From: Gemmatimonadota bacterium
GTDB taxonomy: Bacteria; Gemmatimonadota; Gemmatimonadetes; Gemmatimonadales; Gemmatimonadaceae
NCBI GenBank assembly: GCA_016719105.1
Contig: JADKAQ010000019.1
Coordinates: 1 to 64,000, forward strand
Length of the DNA: 64,000 bases
Direction of reading: 5' to 3'
The translations under genes were made by a program, and so were the position numbers. The notes below the pieces were generated by a model. That model saw only the letters and a program-made list of their open reading frames with translations. It was not told where the DNA came from and made no database searches. Below, one piece after another: positions 18,214 to 27,360 of this stretch (its first letter is position 1; the number at the start of each line of letters is the position of its first letter).

Positions 18214-19707
18214 TCAGGTCGCGCGCAGCGTCTCGGAGTAGCGCCGGCCGGCGCCGTCGCGCGCTTCCACGCGCCACTCCTTCGCCCCCGGGGTGGCGGC
18301 CGCATAGAACAGGTGATTGGTCACGATCGGCTCCACCCACGTGCGCCGAGCGGGGAGCGCGTCGCCCCCATGCAGCTTCGTCGAGAGCGGATCCATCCCG
18401 CGTCGGCGTGACATCAGCCCTCGCGGCGCGCCGTCCTCGAACCACTGCACCGTCCACGACGGGTCCCAGTCCCACACATTGGCCACAAGGTCGCCAGGTG
18501 CACTGCCATCCGCGCCCGGCGCGTAGAGCCGCATCTGGTGAGTGGCGTCCTGCCCGGTCGCCTTGTAGCGCCAGGTGACGCGCTCGCCGTCCACGTCGTA
18601 CACGCCGTAGCCGTTAGGCGTCCCGTCGAAGCAGATGTCGCCACTCCACCAGGCGCCGCACACCGCGCCCGACACGTGCTCGTGGATCGTCCCCTCGGTG
18701 CGGTGTTCACTCTCGTGCGTGTGCCCGGCAATGATGTGCGCGCGGTACCCCTCCAACAGCCGGTACAGCGCCTGCCGGTTCGTGAGCGACGTGCCAACCC
18801 CCGGGGCGCGCTCCCCCACGCGCTCGTACTGCGAGCTCACCACCGGAATGTGCAGGAAGACGATCACGGTCCGCCCCCGCTCGACGTGCGCGAGGTCCTG
18901 CCGCACCCACTCGAGCTGCTCCGCCGTGAGGTAGCCCAGGTAGCCCGCGCCGTGCCAGAAGACGTCGTTCAGCACCAGGTAGTGCACCTGCCCCACGTCG
19001 AACGAGAGGTTCGGCGCCCCGAAGTGACGCTGGAAAGTGGCGGTCGCCCCTTCGGTCGTACGCGAGTCGTAGTTGAGGTCGTGGTTGCCCACCACCTGCG
19101 CGAAGGGGAGTCCCATGCGCGACACGGCGCGTTCGTACTCGGGAAAGAGCTCGAGGTGGTCGAACATCAGGTCGCCGCACCCCACGCCAAACGCCGCCCG
19201 CTCACCCAGCGACGCGCGCGTCGCCAGCACGTCGGGGACCGTCTCTGCGTGGAAACGCTTCATCTCGAAGTCGTTCTCCGTCTGCGGATCGGCGAGCACG
19301 AGGAAGCTGTGGCGCTCGTCGCCGCCCGCGCGCGGGGTGAGCTGAAACTGGTGCGACAGTTCGCCCCCGGCCGGCGGGAGCGGCGCGTACAGCTGCAACG
19401 TGCCGGTCGCGCTCGTGGGCAGCGCGTATCCGGCGGGCGGGCACACCGTGACATACCCCTGCGTGCTCCACGACGCGAAGTCGAAGCGTCCGTCGGCGTC
19501 GACCTTCACCACCGTGCGGCCGTCGCTCACGCGGGCGCCGCGCACCGGTCGTGAGCCGGCGACCACACGGCCGCGCACCCGCACCGGTTTCCCCGCCGCA
19601 CGCTCCGGCGTGAACGGCCGGTACGGGTCAGCGAGCAGGATCTCCGGGAGCGACAGCGCGGCGCCGACGCCGGCTACGCGGACGAGAAATTCGCGGCGAG
19701 ATGTCAT
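18214..19707 (-). CDS. Tat-exported calcineurin-like metallophosphoesterase
   Basis: 497 residues from the ATG at 19707. Signal 'TSRREFLVRVAGVGAALSL' has twin Arg. A small beta-sandwich of the calcineurin N-terminal type follows (about residues 40-110; 'GRVVAGSRPVRGARVSDGRTVVKVDADG'). The catalytic domain begins 'FLVLADPQT' (Asp and Gln in place of DxH) and has 'GVGCGDLMFD', 'VVGNHDLNYDS', 'FLHIPVVSS' and 'IIAGHTHESEH'. The C-terminal domain (from about residue 345) matches the calcineurin-like C-terminal extension ('WWSGDICFDGTPNGYGVYDVDGE'). It binds two metals and cleaves phosphoesters in the periplasm; the substrate is unknown. Confidence 0.9.
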   Translation of the reverse strand: MTSRREFLVRVAGVGAALSLPEILLADPYRPFTPERAAGKPVRVRGRVVAGSRPVRGARVSDGRTVVKVDADGRFDFASWSTQGYVTVCPPAGYALPTSATGTLQLYAPLPPAGGELSHQFQLTPRAGGDERHSFLVLADPQTENDFEMKRFHAETVPDVLATRASLGERAAFGVGCGDLMFDHLELFPEYERAVSRMGLPFAQVVGNHDLNYDSRTTEGATATFQRHFGAPNLSFDVGQVHYLVLNDVFWHGAGYLGYLTAEQLEWVRQDLAHVERGRTVIVFLHIPVVSSQYERVGERAPGVGTSLTNRQALYRLLEGYRAHIIAGHTHESEHRTEGTIHEHVSGAVCGAWWSGDICFDGTPNGYGVYDVDGERVTWRYKATGQDATHQMRLYAPGADGSAPGDLVANVWDWDPSWTVQWFEDGAPRGLMSRRRGMDPLSTKLHGGDALPARRTWVEPIVTNHLFYAAATPGAKEWRVEARDGAGRRYSETLRAT

Positions 19708-19797
19708 GACGTCTTCCTATGGAATGCCCCAATCTGTCCACGCAGCAGGCGCAGCGCGCGCGACCGCGCGCAACGAAACGGTTTCGACTTCCCTCCC

Positions 19798-20766
19798 TCA
19801 CAACGTCCGCGCCGCGCGAAACGCGCGCCGATACGCGAGCGGACTGACGCGCACCTCCCGCCGAAAGTGCACGCGCAGGCTCACCGCAGATCCGAAGCCA
19901 CAGTCGCTGGCAATTCGGTCCATGCCGAGGTCAGTCTCCTCGAGCAGCAGCTGCGCCGCCGCGATGCGCTGGCGCAGGAGCCATTGCAGCGGCGTCGTCC
20001 CGGTCTCGGCCAGGAAGTGCCGTGCGAAGCTACGCACGCTCATCGTGGCGTGCGAGGCCATCTGCGGCAACGTCAGCGGCTCCGTCAGGCGCGCCTGCAT
20101 CCACGCGCGTGTCGCGTCCAGCGGGCGGGTCGCCTGGTCGGGGAGCGCACGCCGGACGAACTGCGCCTGCCCGCCACTGCGGTGCGGGGCCACCACCATG
20201 CGTCTCGCCACCGCATTGGCGACCGCCGCCCCGTAGTCCGAGCGCACGATGTGCAGGCACAGGTCGATCCCCGAGGCGATCCCCGCCGAGGTCAGGATGT
20301 TTCCCTCGTCCACGTACAGCACATCGGGGTCGCACGTCACGGCGGGATAGCGGTGGGCAAACTCCGGTACGTCGATCCAGTGAGTGGTGGCCCGTCGTCC
20401 ATCCAGCAATCCCGCCTCGGCCAACACAAACGCCCCTGTGCAGATCGAGACGAGGCGCACCCCCCGTGCGTGCGCGCGCTGCAGGGCGCGCAGCACCTGC
20501 GGCGCGATCGGGCGCTCCAGGTCATCGATCCCGGGGACGACGATCGTCTGGGCGCCACGCAGCGCCGCCAGGCCGCGAGGCACCACGATCGAAAAGCCGA
20601 TGGAGGTCTGCACCTCGCCCGGCTCCGCCGTGCAGAGCGTCATGACGTAACGATCCAGGCCGAGATCGTCGCGCGGATAGCCGAAGATCTGCGACGGCAC
20701 CGCGAGGTCGAACGGAACCACCGACGGCAGCACGAGCACCGCCACGCGATGCGGGGAGAAGGTCAT
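19798..20766 (-). CDS. AraC-family regulator with DJ-1/PfpI-like sensor domain (GlxA type)
   Basis: 322 residues from the ATG at 20766 (MTFSPHRVAVLVLPSVVPFD). The N-terminal half is a class I glutamine-amidotransferase-like domain with the elbow 'SICTGAFVLAEAGLLDGRRATTHW', the layout of GlxA-type regulators. The C-terminal half has two HTH units: 'LTLPQMASHATMSVRSFARHFLAETGTTPLQWLLRQRIAAAQ' and 'DRIASDCGFGSAVSLRVHFRREVRVSPLAYRRAF'. The ligand is unknown. It lies 96 bp from the divergent rhodanese gene, which is a plausible target, and 90 bp downstream of the phosphoesterase start on the same strand. Confidence 0.92.
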   Translation of the reverse strand: MTFSPHRVAVLVLPSVVPFDLAVPSQIFGYPRDDLGLDRYVMTLCTAEPGEVQTSIGFSIVVPRGLAALRGAQTIVVPGIDDLERPIAPQVLRALQRAHARGVRLVSICTGAFVLAEAGLLDGRRATTHWIDVPEFAHRYPAVTCDPDVLYVDEGNILTSAGIASGIDLCLHIVRSDYGAAVANAVARRMVVAPHRSGGQAQFVRRALPDQATRPLDATRAWMQARLTEPLTLPQMASHATMSVRSFARHFLAETGTTPLQWLLRQRIAAAQLLLEETDLGMDRIASDCGFGSAVSLRVHFRREVRVSPLAYRRAFRAARTL

Positions 20767-20862
20767 GGCCGAAACGTATCGGTGAATGGCATTTCTGCCA
20801 CTCGCTCCGGTCAGCGCTCCGGGGACAATTTCCGGAACCCCTTCTCCGACCCTGCGACTCCG

Positions 20863-21798
20863 ATGATGCCTCGCCGCCGCCACCACGCCTTCGCCCTTCT
20901 CATCGCCCTCGCGACCGCTGCCGCCTCCGCGCAGGGGCAGGGGCAGGGGCAGGGTTCATCCCGCGCCGCGACGTCGCCACTGTCGCTCGACTCGATGGTC
21001 GTCTCGACCGAGTGGCTCGCCGCGCGCCTCAGCGATCCTCGCGTCGTGGTCGTCGAGGTGACGGTGAACGACAGCGCGCGGGCCGTCGCCATTCCGGGGT
21101 CGCGCTTGGTATCGTATCGCCGCATGGCGGTGATTCGCGACAGCATCAACAACGAATTGCCGACGGTTGACTCGCTGCGGGCGCTGGCCGAAGCGCTCGG
21201 CATCTCCGACGACACGCGCGTCGTGGTGTATGCCGACGAGGCCCCGATGGCCACGCGACTCCTCATGTCACTCGACTACATCGGGCACACACGCTTCTCG
21301 TATCTCGACGGCGGGTTGGTGAAGTGGCAGGCGGAGCGTCGCCCGGTCGTGTCGGTCGAACCCACGATCACCCGCGGGTCCATCACCCCTCGCCCACGCC
21401 CTGAAACGGTGGTGGCCGCCGACTGGATCACCCCGCGACTCGGCAAGCCCGGGTTGGCGCTCATCGATACGCGGACCGACGGCGAGTACAACGGGACCGG
21501 GAACCGGAGCGGCATGCCGAGCGCGGGGCACCTGGCGGGGGCGCGACAGCTCGAGTGGGAAACGCTCTTCAGCGGGCACGACGGGTTGCAGCTGAAGCCA
21601 CTGCCCGAACTGCGCCGCCTCTTCGACGAGCGGACGAAGGGCGGCGATACCGTCGTGACCTACTGCTGGGTCGGGTACCGCGCGAGCGCGACGTACTTCG
21701 TGGCGCGGCTGCTCGGCTACGATGCGCGGCTGTACGATGGCTCCTACCAGGACTGGCAGCGGCGCAAGCTCCCCACCAAGGCCGGCACGACGCCCTAA
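20863..21798 (+). CDS. Secreted tandem-rhodanese sulfurtransferase
   Basis: 311 residues from the first of two adjacent ATGs. The signal peptide 'HHAFALLIALATAAASAQ' is followed by a GQGQGQG microsatellite stretch. Two rhodanese modules follow: an inactive N-terminal one (about residues 45-160; 'VSTEWLAARLSDPRVVVVEV', 'DDTRVVVYADE') and a C-terminal one ending 'GGDTVVTYCWVGYRASATYFVARLLGYDARLYDGSYQDW', where the active-site Cys is in CWVGYR. This fits thiosulfate/3-mercaptopyruvate sulfurtransferases; CWVGYR differs from the classic CRxGxT loop. It acts in the periplasm and is divergent from the AraC-type gene. The stop TAA is part of CCCTAACG. Confidence 0.9.
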   Translation: MMPRRRHHAFALLIALATAAASAQGQGQGQGSSRAATSPLSLDSMVVSTEWLAARLSDPRVVVVEVTVNDSARAVAIPGSRLVSYRRMAVIRDSINNELPTVDSLRALAEALGISDDTRVVVYADEAPMATRLLMSLDYIGHTRFSYLDGGLVKWQAERRPVVSVEPTITRGSITPRPRPETVVAADWITPRLGKPGLALIDTRTDGEYNGTGNRSGMPSAGHLAGARQLEWETLFSGHDGLQLKPLPELRRLFDERTKGGDTVVTYCWVGYRASATYFVARLLGYDARLYDGSYQDWQRRKLPTKAGTTP

Positions 21799-21808
21799 CG
21801 AGAGAGAC

Positions 21809-21839
21809 GAAGGGGTCGGCGCCATGCACCGACCCTTTC
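21809..21839. terminator. Bidirectional hairpin terminator
   Basis: GGGTCGG (21813-21819) and CCGACCC (21829-21835) form a perfect 7-bp stem with a 9-base loop, flanked by GAA on the left and TTT on the right. It sits between the convergent rhodanese and S9 peptidase genes. Confidence 0.75.
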
Positions 21840-21848
21840 CCCGTGGCC

Positions 21849-23945
21849 TCACGACACCGGCTTCGCCCCGAACCGCCCGAACCAGCTCTGCATGTAGAGC
21901 ATCGTGCGCATCCAGTTGGACGGGCGCGACTCGGTGCCGTGCCACTCCCCCTCGAAGCGCAGCATCGTCGTCGGGATCCCGCGCAGCTTGAGCGCCGAGT
22001 AGAGCTCTTCGGACTGCGGGATCGGCGTGCGCAGGTCGAGCACCCCGGTCATGAACAGCGTCGGCGTCTTCACCTTCCCGGCGTGAAAGACCGGCGACTT
22101 CTCCAGCCACTCGTTCGGCGACTCCCAGAACGGGCGGTTGAAGAACGAGTGCGAGAAGAGCGGCACGTCCGATCCCCCCGCCATGCTCGTCCAGTTGGTG
22201 ATCGGGCAGCGCACCGCGGCGCCGGCAAAGCGCGTGGTGTGGGTGATGATCCAACTCGTGAGGATTCCGCCGCCGCTGCACCCTGACACGTAGAGCTGCG
22301 CCGGGTCGACGAGGCCGCGCGCCACCACCGTATCGACCCCCGCCATGAGGTCGTCGAAGTCGGGCCCGGGGTAGTTCTTGTCGATCGCCGTCATGAAGGC
22401 GTTGCCGTAGCCGGTGGAGCCGCGCGGGTTGGTGTACAGCACCACGAAGCCGGCGCCGGCGAAGGCGTGCCACATGGGGTCGAAGTTGGTGCCATACATC
22501 CCCTGCGGCCCGCCGTGGATCTCGAGAAGCATCGGGTACTTCTTCGACGCATCGTAGTTGGGAGGCTTCACGATCCACCCCTGCACCTTCGTCCCGCCGG
22601 TCGAGCTGTACCACACCTCTTCGACCGTGCCGAGTTGCTTGTCGGCGACGAAGTCGGCGTTGATGTCGGTGATGCGCGCGACGTCGGCCCCCTTTGGCGT
22701 CAGCGTGATGCGGGCGACTTCCAGCGGGCGCGACACGTCGGTCACGGTCCCGATCATCGTCCCGGTCGTGCTCCGGTTGCCTAACGTGACCTGGTGGGCC
22801 CCGCTCGTGATGGCGCGCGTGGCACCGCCGCTCACCGGCGCAAAGACCACGTTCTTGCTCCCGCGGTCGTCGGGGGAGAAGTACAGCCCGCTCCCGTCCG
22901 GCGCCCAGAGCAGCGCCCCCATCCCGAACATCGCCGGGTCCCGGTCGAGCGTCGGGGTGATCTCACGCTGGTTGGAGCCGTCGAGGTTCATCACCCAGAG
23001 CGACGTGGTGCGCATCGTCATCTTCGTGGGCCCGTGCCCGACGTACGCGATCATCTTGCCATCGGGCGAGACGACCGGCTTGAGCCACTGCCCCTCCGAC
23101 GGCGACAGGCGCGTCGGCGTCCCCCCTGCCAGGCGCTGCGCATAGATCGTCCCCGCGTGCAGCATCGTGTCGGCCTGGCTCGGCGTCGTCGCCTCGAACA
23201 CCACCGTCTTCCCGTCGGGGGTCCAGTCCCAGTTGCCGGCGCCGAAGGCGATCCCGTCGTAGCTCGCCCCCACGCCTAACGGCGGCATCGTCACCTGGTG
23301 CAGCGTCCCACCGTCGGCCGGCACGGTGAAGAGCTGCCGGCTCCCGCCGCGCGCAAAGCCGGCGCGATCGAGGCGATAGTGCAGCTGGTCCACCACGCGC
23401 GGTGGCGCCACCCACGTGGCGTTAGGCGGTGGGGGCGGAAGCTCGACGTTCCACGGCGTCTCGCTCCCGACGAACATGATGAAGCCGATCGACTTCCCGT
23501 CGGGGGCCCAACGGATCGCCGCCGGCGCCTCGCTCACGCGCGTCACCTGGCTCGTCGCCCCCTCGGCGTCCATCCACCGCACGAAGAGCTGCGGCCCCTT
23601 GGGGTTCTCTCCCATCGCCACATAGGCCAGGCGCGTTCCGTCCGGCGACCAGACGGGGTGCGACCCCTCCACGAGGAAGCGATGCTTCGTCCCGTCGGCG
23701 TTCATGATCCAGAGCGCCCCGGTCCACTCGTCCTTCACCTTGTCGATGAAGCCGCGCGTGTAGACCACCTGCTTACCATCGGGCGAGATCTGCGGGTCGG
23801 AGGCTTGCTCGAGGTCGAGATAGTCGGCGGCGCGCATCGGGTGAGGGCGCTGCGCGTGTGCCTCAGCTGCAACGGTGGTGAGTGCCGCGAGGAGCGACGC
23901 GGCCAGCAGCCGCGCGACGCTGCGGCGCATGCGGGGAGTAGTCAT
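21849..23945 (-). CDS. Secreted prolyl-oligopeptidase family (S9) peptidase
   Basis: 698 residues from the ATG at 23945. There is a signal peptide (LLAASLLAALTTVAAEAHAQ). A propeller domain with 'ISPDGKQVVYTRG', 'WSPDGTRLAYVAMG' and 'WAPDGSGLYFSPDDRG' blades fills the first 430 residues. The alpha/beta-hydrolase domain holds the catalytic triad: Ser557 in 'VSGCSGGGILTSW', Asp637 in 'GVLDLRTPI' and His669 in 'EGEWHGTESRP'. 'EIHGGPQGMYG' forms the oxyanion region. GCSGGG replaces the more common GxSYGG. It cleaves short peptides or acyl-peptides outside the cytoplasm. Confidence 0.93.
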   Translation of the reverse strand: MTTPRMRRSVARLLAASLLAALTTVAAEAHAQRPHPMRAADYLDLEQASDPQISPDGKQVVYTRGFIDKVKDEWTGALWIMNADGTKHRFLVEGSHPVWSPDGTRLAYVAMGENPKGPQLFVRWMDAEGATSQVTRVSEAPAAIRWAPDGKSIGFIMFVGSETPWNVELPPPPPNATWVAPPRVVDQLHYRLDRAGFARGGSRQLFTVPADGGTLHQVTMPPLGVGASYDGIAFGAGNWDWTPDGKTVVFEATTPSQADTMLHAGTIYAQRLAGGTPTRLSPSEGQWLKPVVSPDGKMIAYVGHGPTKMTMRTTSLWVMNLDGSNQREITPTLDRDPAMFGMGALLWAPDGSGLYFSPDDRGSKNVVFAPVSGGATRAITSGAHQVTLGNRSTTGTMIGTVTDVSRPLEVARITLTPKGADVARITDINADFVADKQLGTVEEVWYSSTGGTKVQGWIVKPPNYDASKKYPMLLEIHGGPQGMYGTNFDPMWHAFAGAGFVVLYTNPRGSTGYGNAFMTAIDKNYPGPDFDDLMAGVDTVVARGLVDPAQLYVSGCSGGGILTSWIITHTTRFAGAAVRCPITNWTSMAGGSDVPLFSHSFFNRPFWESPNEWLEKSPVFHAGKVKTPTLFMTGVLDLRTPIPQSEELYSALKLRGIPTTMLRFEGEWHGTESRPSNWMRTMLYMQSWFGRFGAKPVS

Positions 23946-23978
23946 GGGAGCCCGGAGGAGTGGAAAAGTGGAGGCGCC

Positions 23979-25580
23979 CTATCGGCGCCGCATGAATCCA
24001 ACGCTGTCGAGCAGCAGGTAGCGCCCCCGCGGCTCGTCTTCGCTTCGACTGTCGACGTCGATTCGCATCCGCCGCGCCACCCCGCTGGCGTCCACCGCCC
24101 CCGGCGGCCACGTCGGGAGCCCGGCGCCGTTCGGGTCGCCTGACGTGATGAAGTTCGCGAAGTAACCCTGCATCGTCGCCGAGACCCGATGGTCGTCCGG
24201 CGTCCAGGCAAAGGCGCGGTTGAGCGCGAGGTTCCCCATCGCGTACTCGATTTCGGCCGAATGCACCGCCCCCGTGGGGAGCGGGGCGTTGCTCCCCGAC
24301 GTCGGCGTGGGGCGCGGGCGCGCATAGAAGTAGCGCCAGACCGGCTGGCCGCCGGTGCGCGCGTGCTCGTCGAGCCACTTCCACGTGCCGTGACCGATGA
24401 ACTGGTCGCCCGCGAGATCAGTCAGCGACTGCATCGCCTCGGCATCCGTGGCGATCGGGTAGTGCCGCGCCGCCTCGCTGGCCTTGTCCCCGAAGACGCG
24501 CGCGAAGACGGCGCGCGCGCTGTCGCTCGTTGGCGGGGTACGCAGCAGCGCGCGCCACGACGATTCCTCCGAGTTCCATCCGGCCAGGAGCGGGACGCGC
24601 GCCTGCCGCCCCGCGGCGAAGGTGGCCGTGGGCGCCTCGGTGATGAACCACCCATCGACGATCGGCCAGAACCCCGGTGTCCCCGGTCGCGCCGTTGCGG
24701 CCAGCAGCTCCATCGCCGAGAGTGCGCGCAGGTCGCCGAGCGACGTGGCACCTAACGACGCGCCGAACGTCGCGCCCTGCCGCTCGGCGTCGGCCAGCGG
24801 CGCCCCCGTCAGGAAGGCCCCGCTCTCCCCGATCGCCCGCGCGAAGAGCCCGCGTGCGCGTGGCGAGACCATCTGCGCGGTCACCGAGAACGAGCCCGCC
24901 GATTCCCCCGCGATCGTCACCTGCGCCGGGTCGCCCCCGAAGGCGGCGATGTTGTCGCGCACCCAGCGGAGCGCGGCCCACTGGTCCATCAGCCCGTAGT
25001 TCCCCGACGCCTTCCCCGGCGACTCGGCCGAGAGTTCGGGATGTGCCAGGAAGCCGAAGATTCCAAGCCGGTAGCTCATGGTGACGACGACGATGCCGCG
25101 CGCCGCCATGCGCTCGCCATCGTAGCGCGGTTCCGAGCCATCGCCGGCAGAGAAGCCGCCACCATAGAAGTAGACCAGCACCGGCCGGCGCGTGCTTGCA
25201 CCTGTCGGTGGCACCCACACGTTGAGGTACAGGCAGTCCTCGCTCGTCCCCGCGTTGCGGAAGACCATGTCGTCGAAGACGCGACGCTGCATGCACTGTG
25301 CGGCGAAGCGATTGGCCGCGCGCGTGCCACTCCATTTGGTCGTCGGCTGCGGCGCCTTCCAGCGCAGATCGCCCACGGGCGGCGCGGCGAACGGAATCCC
25401 GCGGAAGACGTGGACTCCGCTCGCGGCCACGATGCCGCGCACGGCACCATCCTTCGTGCGAACTACCGGCGGAGCGTACCGTACGCTCACGCCCTGCGCC
25501 GCGACACGGAGAGGGCTCAGCGAGTTGCCAACCCCGCAGAGCATGAGGAATCCGACAAGCCGTCGCATCGCCATGGCCAT
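23979..25580 (-). CDS. Secreted type-B carboxylesterase
   Basis: Up to 533 residues; three in-frame ATGs at 25580, 25574 and 25568 compete, and the last directly precedes the RRLVGFLMLCGVGNS signal. It has carboxylesterase signatures 'FRGIPFAAPPVGDLRWKAPQP', 'SEDCLYLNVWVPP', 'YFYGGGFSAGDG' (oxyanion hole), 'FGGDPAQVTIAGESAGSFSV' (nucleophile about residue 227) and a late His in 'GNLALNRAFAWTPDDHRVS'. It lies 33 bp upstream of the S9 peptidase on the same strand, so the two are probably co-transcribed. Confidence 0.92.
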   Translation of the reverse strand: MAMAMRRLVGFLMLCGVGNSLSPLRVAAQGVSVRYAPPVVRTKDGAVRGIVAASGVHVFRGIPFAAPPVGDLRWKAPQPTTKWSGTRAANRFAAQCMQRRVFDDMVFRNAGTSEDCLYLNVWVPPTGASTRRPVLVYFYGGGFSAGDGSEPRYDGERMAARGIVVVTMSYRLGIFGFLAHPELSAESPGKASGNYGLMDQWAALRWVRDNIAAFGGDPAQVTIAGESAGSFSVTAQMVSPRARGLFARAIGESGAFLTGAPLADAERQGATFGASLGATSLGDLRALSAMELLAATARPGTPGFWPIVDGWFITEAPTATFAAGRQARVPLLAGWNSEESSWRALLRTPPTSDSARAVFARVFGDKASEAARHYPIATDAEAMQSLTDLAGDQFIGHGTWKWLDEHARTGGQPVWRYFYARPRPTPTSGSNAPLPTGAVHSAEIEYAMGNLALNRAFAWTPDDHRVSATMQGYFANFITSGDPNGAGLPTWPPGAVDASGVARRMRIDVDSRSEDEPRGRYLLLDSVGFMRRR

Positions 25581-25957
25581 GGCCTTGTGTTGTGCTGGTT
25601 AGGCGCCGCGCCGCACGCGACGCATCACGAGACGTCCATCAGGAGTGGCCTCACATCGTAACGCCGGACGAGGGGAGGCCTGGTGTCGGTGCGCGTGCCG
25701 TTGATTGGGTGCGGCTCCCAATCGGCGAGCGCCGCATTGCTGCTCACCATGATGAAGGCAAGTCCGCGCTGCCGCCAGCGACCGCCGCATCAACCGAGTC
25801 CCCGGTGGGGACTGTCGCCGATGTTTCTGGTGGCTCAGGTGGTACGATGCACGAGGGGAGCCTGTATGTTGTCGCCGACCGACTTCGTGCGGCACCGGCA
25901 CTGCGTGCGCTGGTCGGCGCACTCGACTCCAGCTCTTCACCTTTCGCGAGATGCGCC
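25581..25957. other. Divergent intergenic region, 377 bp
   Basis: Separates the divergent carboxylesterase and amidohydrolase starts. A GGTTAGGCGCC word lies at the left end. GC content is lower than in the neighbours around 25720-25860. Both strands have open frames that run on from the real genes, but none has a convincing start. No clear operator was seen. Confidence 0.5.
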
Positions 25958-27295
25958 ATGCGATGGACGCGGCGTTGGGTTCAACTCTGTGCCCTGGCGG
26001 CCGCGCTCAGCGGCGGCGCGACGAACGCGCGCGGGCAGCAGCTGACGGCCTTCCAGCATGTCCGCCTGATTGATGGGCGCGGCGGCAACGTCGCCGAGTC
26101 CATGACCGTCGTGGTCCGCGGGCACACGATCGTGGCCGTCGGCCCATCGTCCACGACGCGCGTACCGAGCGGCGCCACGGTCGTGCCGGGGCGCGGACGC
26201 ACCCTCATGCCGGGGCTCGCCGACATGCATGTGCATCTGCTCGGCGGGTGGGACGGGGAGCACAGCGACATGCTCGGCTTCGCCGGCTTTCTGGATGCGC
26301 TGCTCTACGCCGGCGTCACGACGGCGCATGACATGGGCAATGTCCTCCCGTACGTGCAGCAGCTGAAGCAGGAGGTGAGCGCCGGACAGTTGCGCGGACC
26401 GCGATTGTTCATGGTGGGGGCACTCGTCGACGGTGTCGCGCCGGCGTGGCCTCCGGTGTCCTACGCCCTTCGATCCGCGGAGGACGCGCCCGGTGTGGTG
26501 CGCGAGATGAAGCGCAGCCGCGCGGACCATATCAAGGCGTACACAGGCCTCGATGAAGCCATGGTGACCGCGCTGGTGCGCGCCGCGACGGCGGAGTCGT
26601 TGCGGGTCGTCGCCGATCTTGGGCCGGCGAACGGATCTGACATGGGCCTGCGTGCGGGGATTGCCGCGTACGCGCATGCTGGCACCGAGCTCATGGCCGA
26701 CTCGACCATCGCGCACATGCGCGCGCGGGGCGTGTCGACCATCTCGACGCTTGCGGTGCACGAGTCATTCAGCGAACGGCGCCTTGCCGATCTCGCGTTC
26801 TTGCGCTCGCCGCTGCTGGCCAACGTCATGCCGCCGGCGTTCGTGAGCGCGCTCATCACGTATGCGCGTCGCCCGCTCACACCGAGCGACTCGGCGCGGC
26901 GGCGGCGCCTCACCACCGATTTCGAGAACGCGAAGCGCAATATCCTGCGGTTGCATCAGGCCGGCGTGCCGATCGTCGCCGGTACGGACGCGCCGTATCC
27001 TGGCGTGTACTACGGGGAAGGGCTCCATCGCGAGCTCGAGTTGCTCGTGGAGGCGGGGCTCTCGCCGCTTGACGCAATCCGCAGCGCGACCAGCAATGCC
27101 GCGGAGTTCATGCGCGACAGCACATGGGGCGTCATTGCGACCGGTCGCCGCGCCGATCTCGTGCTCGTGGAGGGGAGACCGGATCAGACGATCTCCGATA
27201 CCCGTCGCGTAGTGGCGGTGATGCAGGCAGGGCGTCTGCTGCGGCGAGCACAACTCACGCACGCGGCGCAGCGGCGCGCGACCGGCGGCACGTGA
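25958..27295 (+). CDS. Secreted amidohydrolase
   Basis: 445 residues from the ATG at 25958 (MRWTRRWVQLCALAAALSG, signal ending ARGQ). It has amidohydrolase landmarks 'FQHVRLIDGRGGNVAESMTVVVRG', the metal site 'MPGLADMHVHLLGGWDGEH', 'VTTAHDMGNVL', Lys in 'ADHIKAYTGLDE' and 'VPIVAGTDAPYPGVYYGEGLHRELELLVEAGLSPLDAIRSAT', where the Asp is a metal ligand. It is related to the C-terminal domain of the 5900-9201 protein but has no propeller. The substrate is unknown. The retropepsin-like gene follows after 65 bp on the same strand. Confidence 0.9.
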   Translation: MRWTRRWVQLCALAAALSGGATNARGQQLTAFQHVRLIDGRGGNVAESMTVVVRGHTIVAVGPSSTTRVPSGATVVPGRGRTLMPGLADMHVHLLGGWDGEHSDMLGFAGFLDALLYAGVTTAHDMGNVLPYVQQLKQEVSAGQLRGPRLFMVGALVDGVAPAWPPVSYALRSAEDAPGVVREMKRSRADHIKAYTGLDEAMVTALVRAATAESLRVVADLGPANGSDMGLRAGIAAYAHAGTELMADSTIAHMRARGVSTISTLAVHESFSERRLADLAFLRSPLLANVMPPAFVSALITYARRPLTPSDSARRRRLTTDFENAKRNILRLHQAGVPIVAGTDAPYPGVYYGEGLHRELELLVEAGLSPLDAIRSATSNAAEFMRDSTWGVIATGRRADLVLVEGRPDQTISDTRRVVAVMQAGRLLRRAQLTHAAQRRATGGT

Positions 27296-27360
27296 AACTC
27301 CGCGTCCGCTAAGCGCGTCATGCCGCCATAGCGGGCTTCACTCATGGACACGGAGTCGGC

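Noticed and set aside
19867..20862. Upstream part of a 643-codon frame that ends with the rhodanese gene
   Set aside because: The part before 20863 is antisense to the AraC-family gene; the signal peptide and start fit only at 20863.
20934..20962. GGGGCA microsatellite in the rhodanese gene as a phase switch
   Set aside because: The unit is six bases, so copy-number change keeps the frame; it only alters a GQ linker after the signal peptide.
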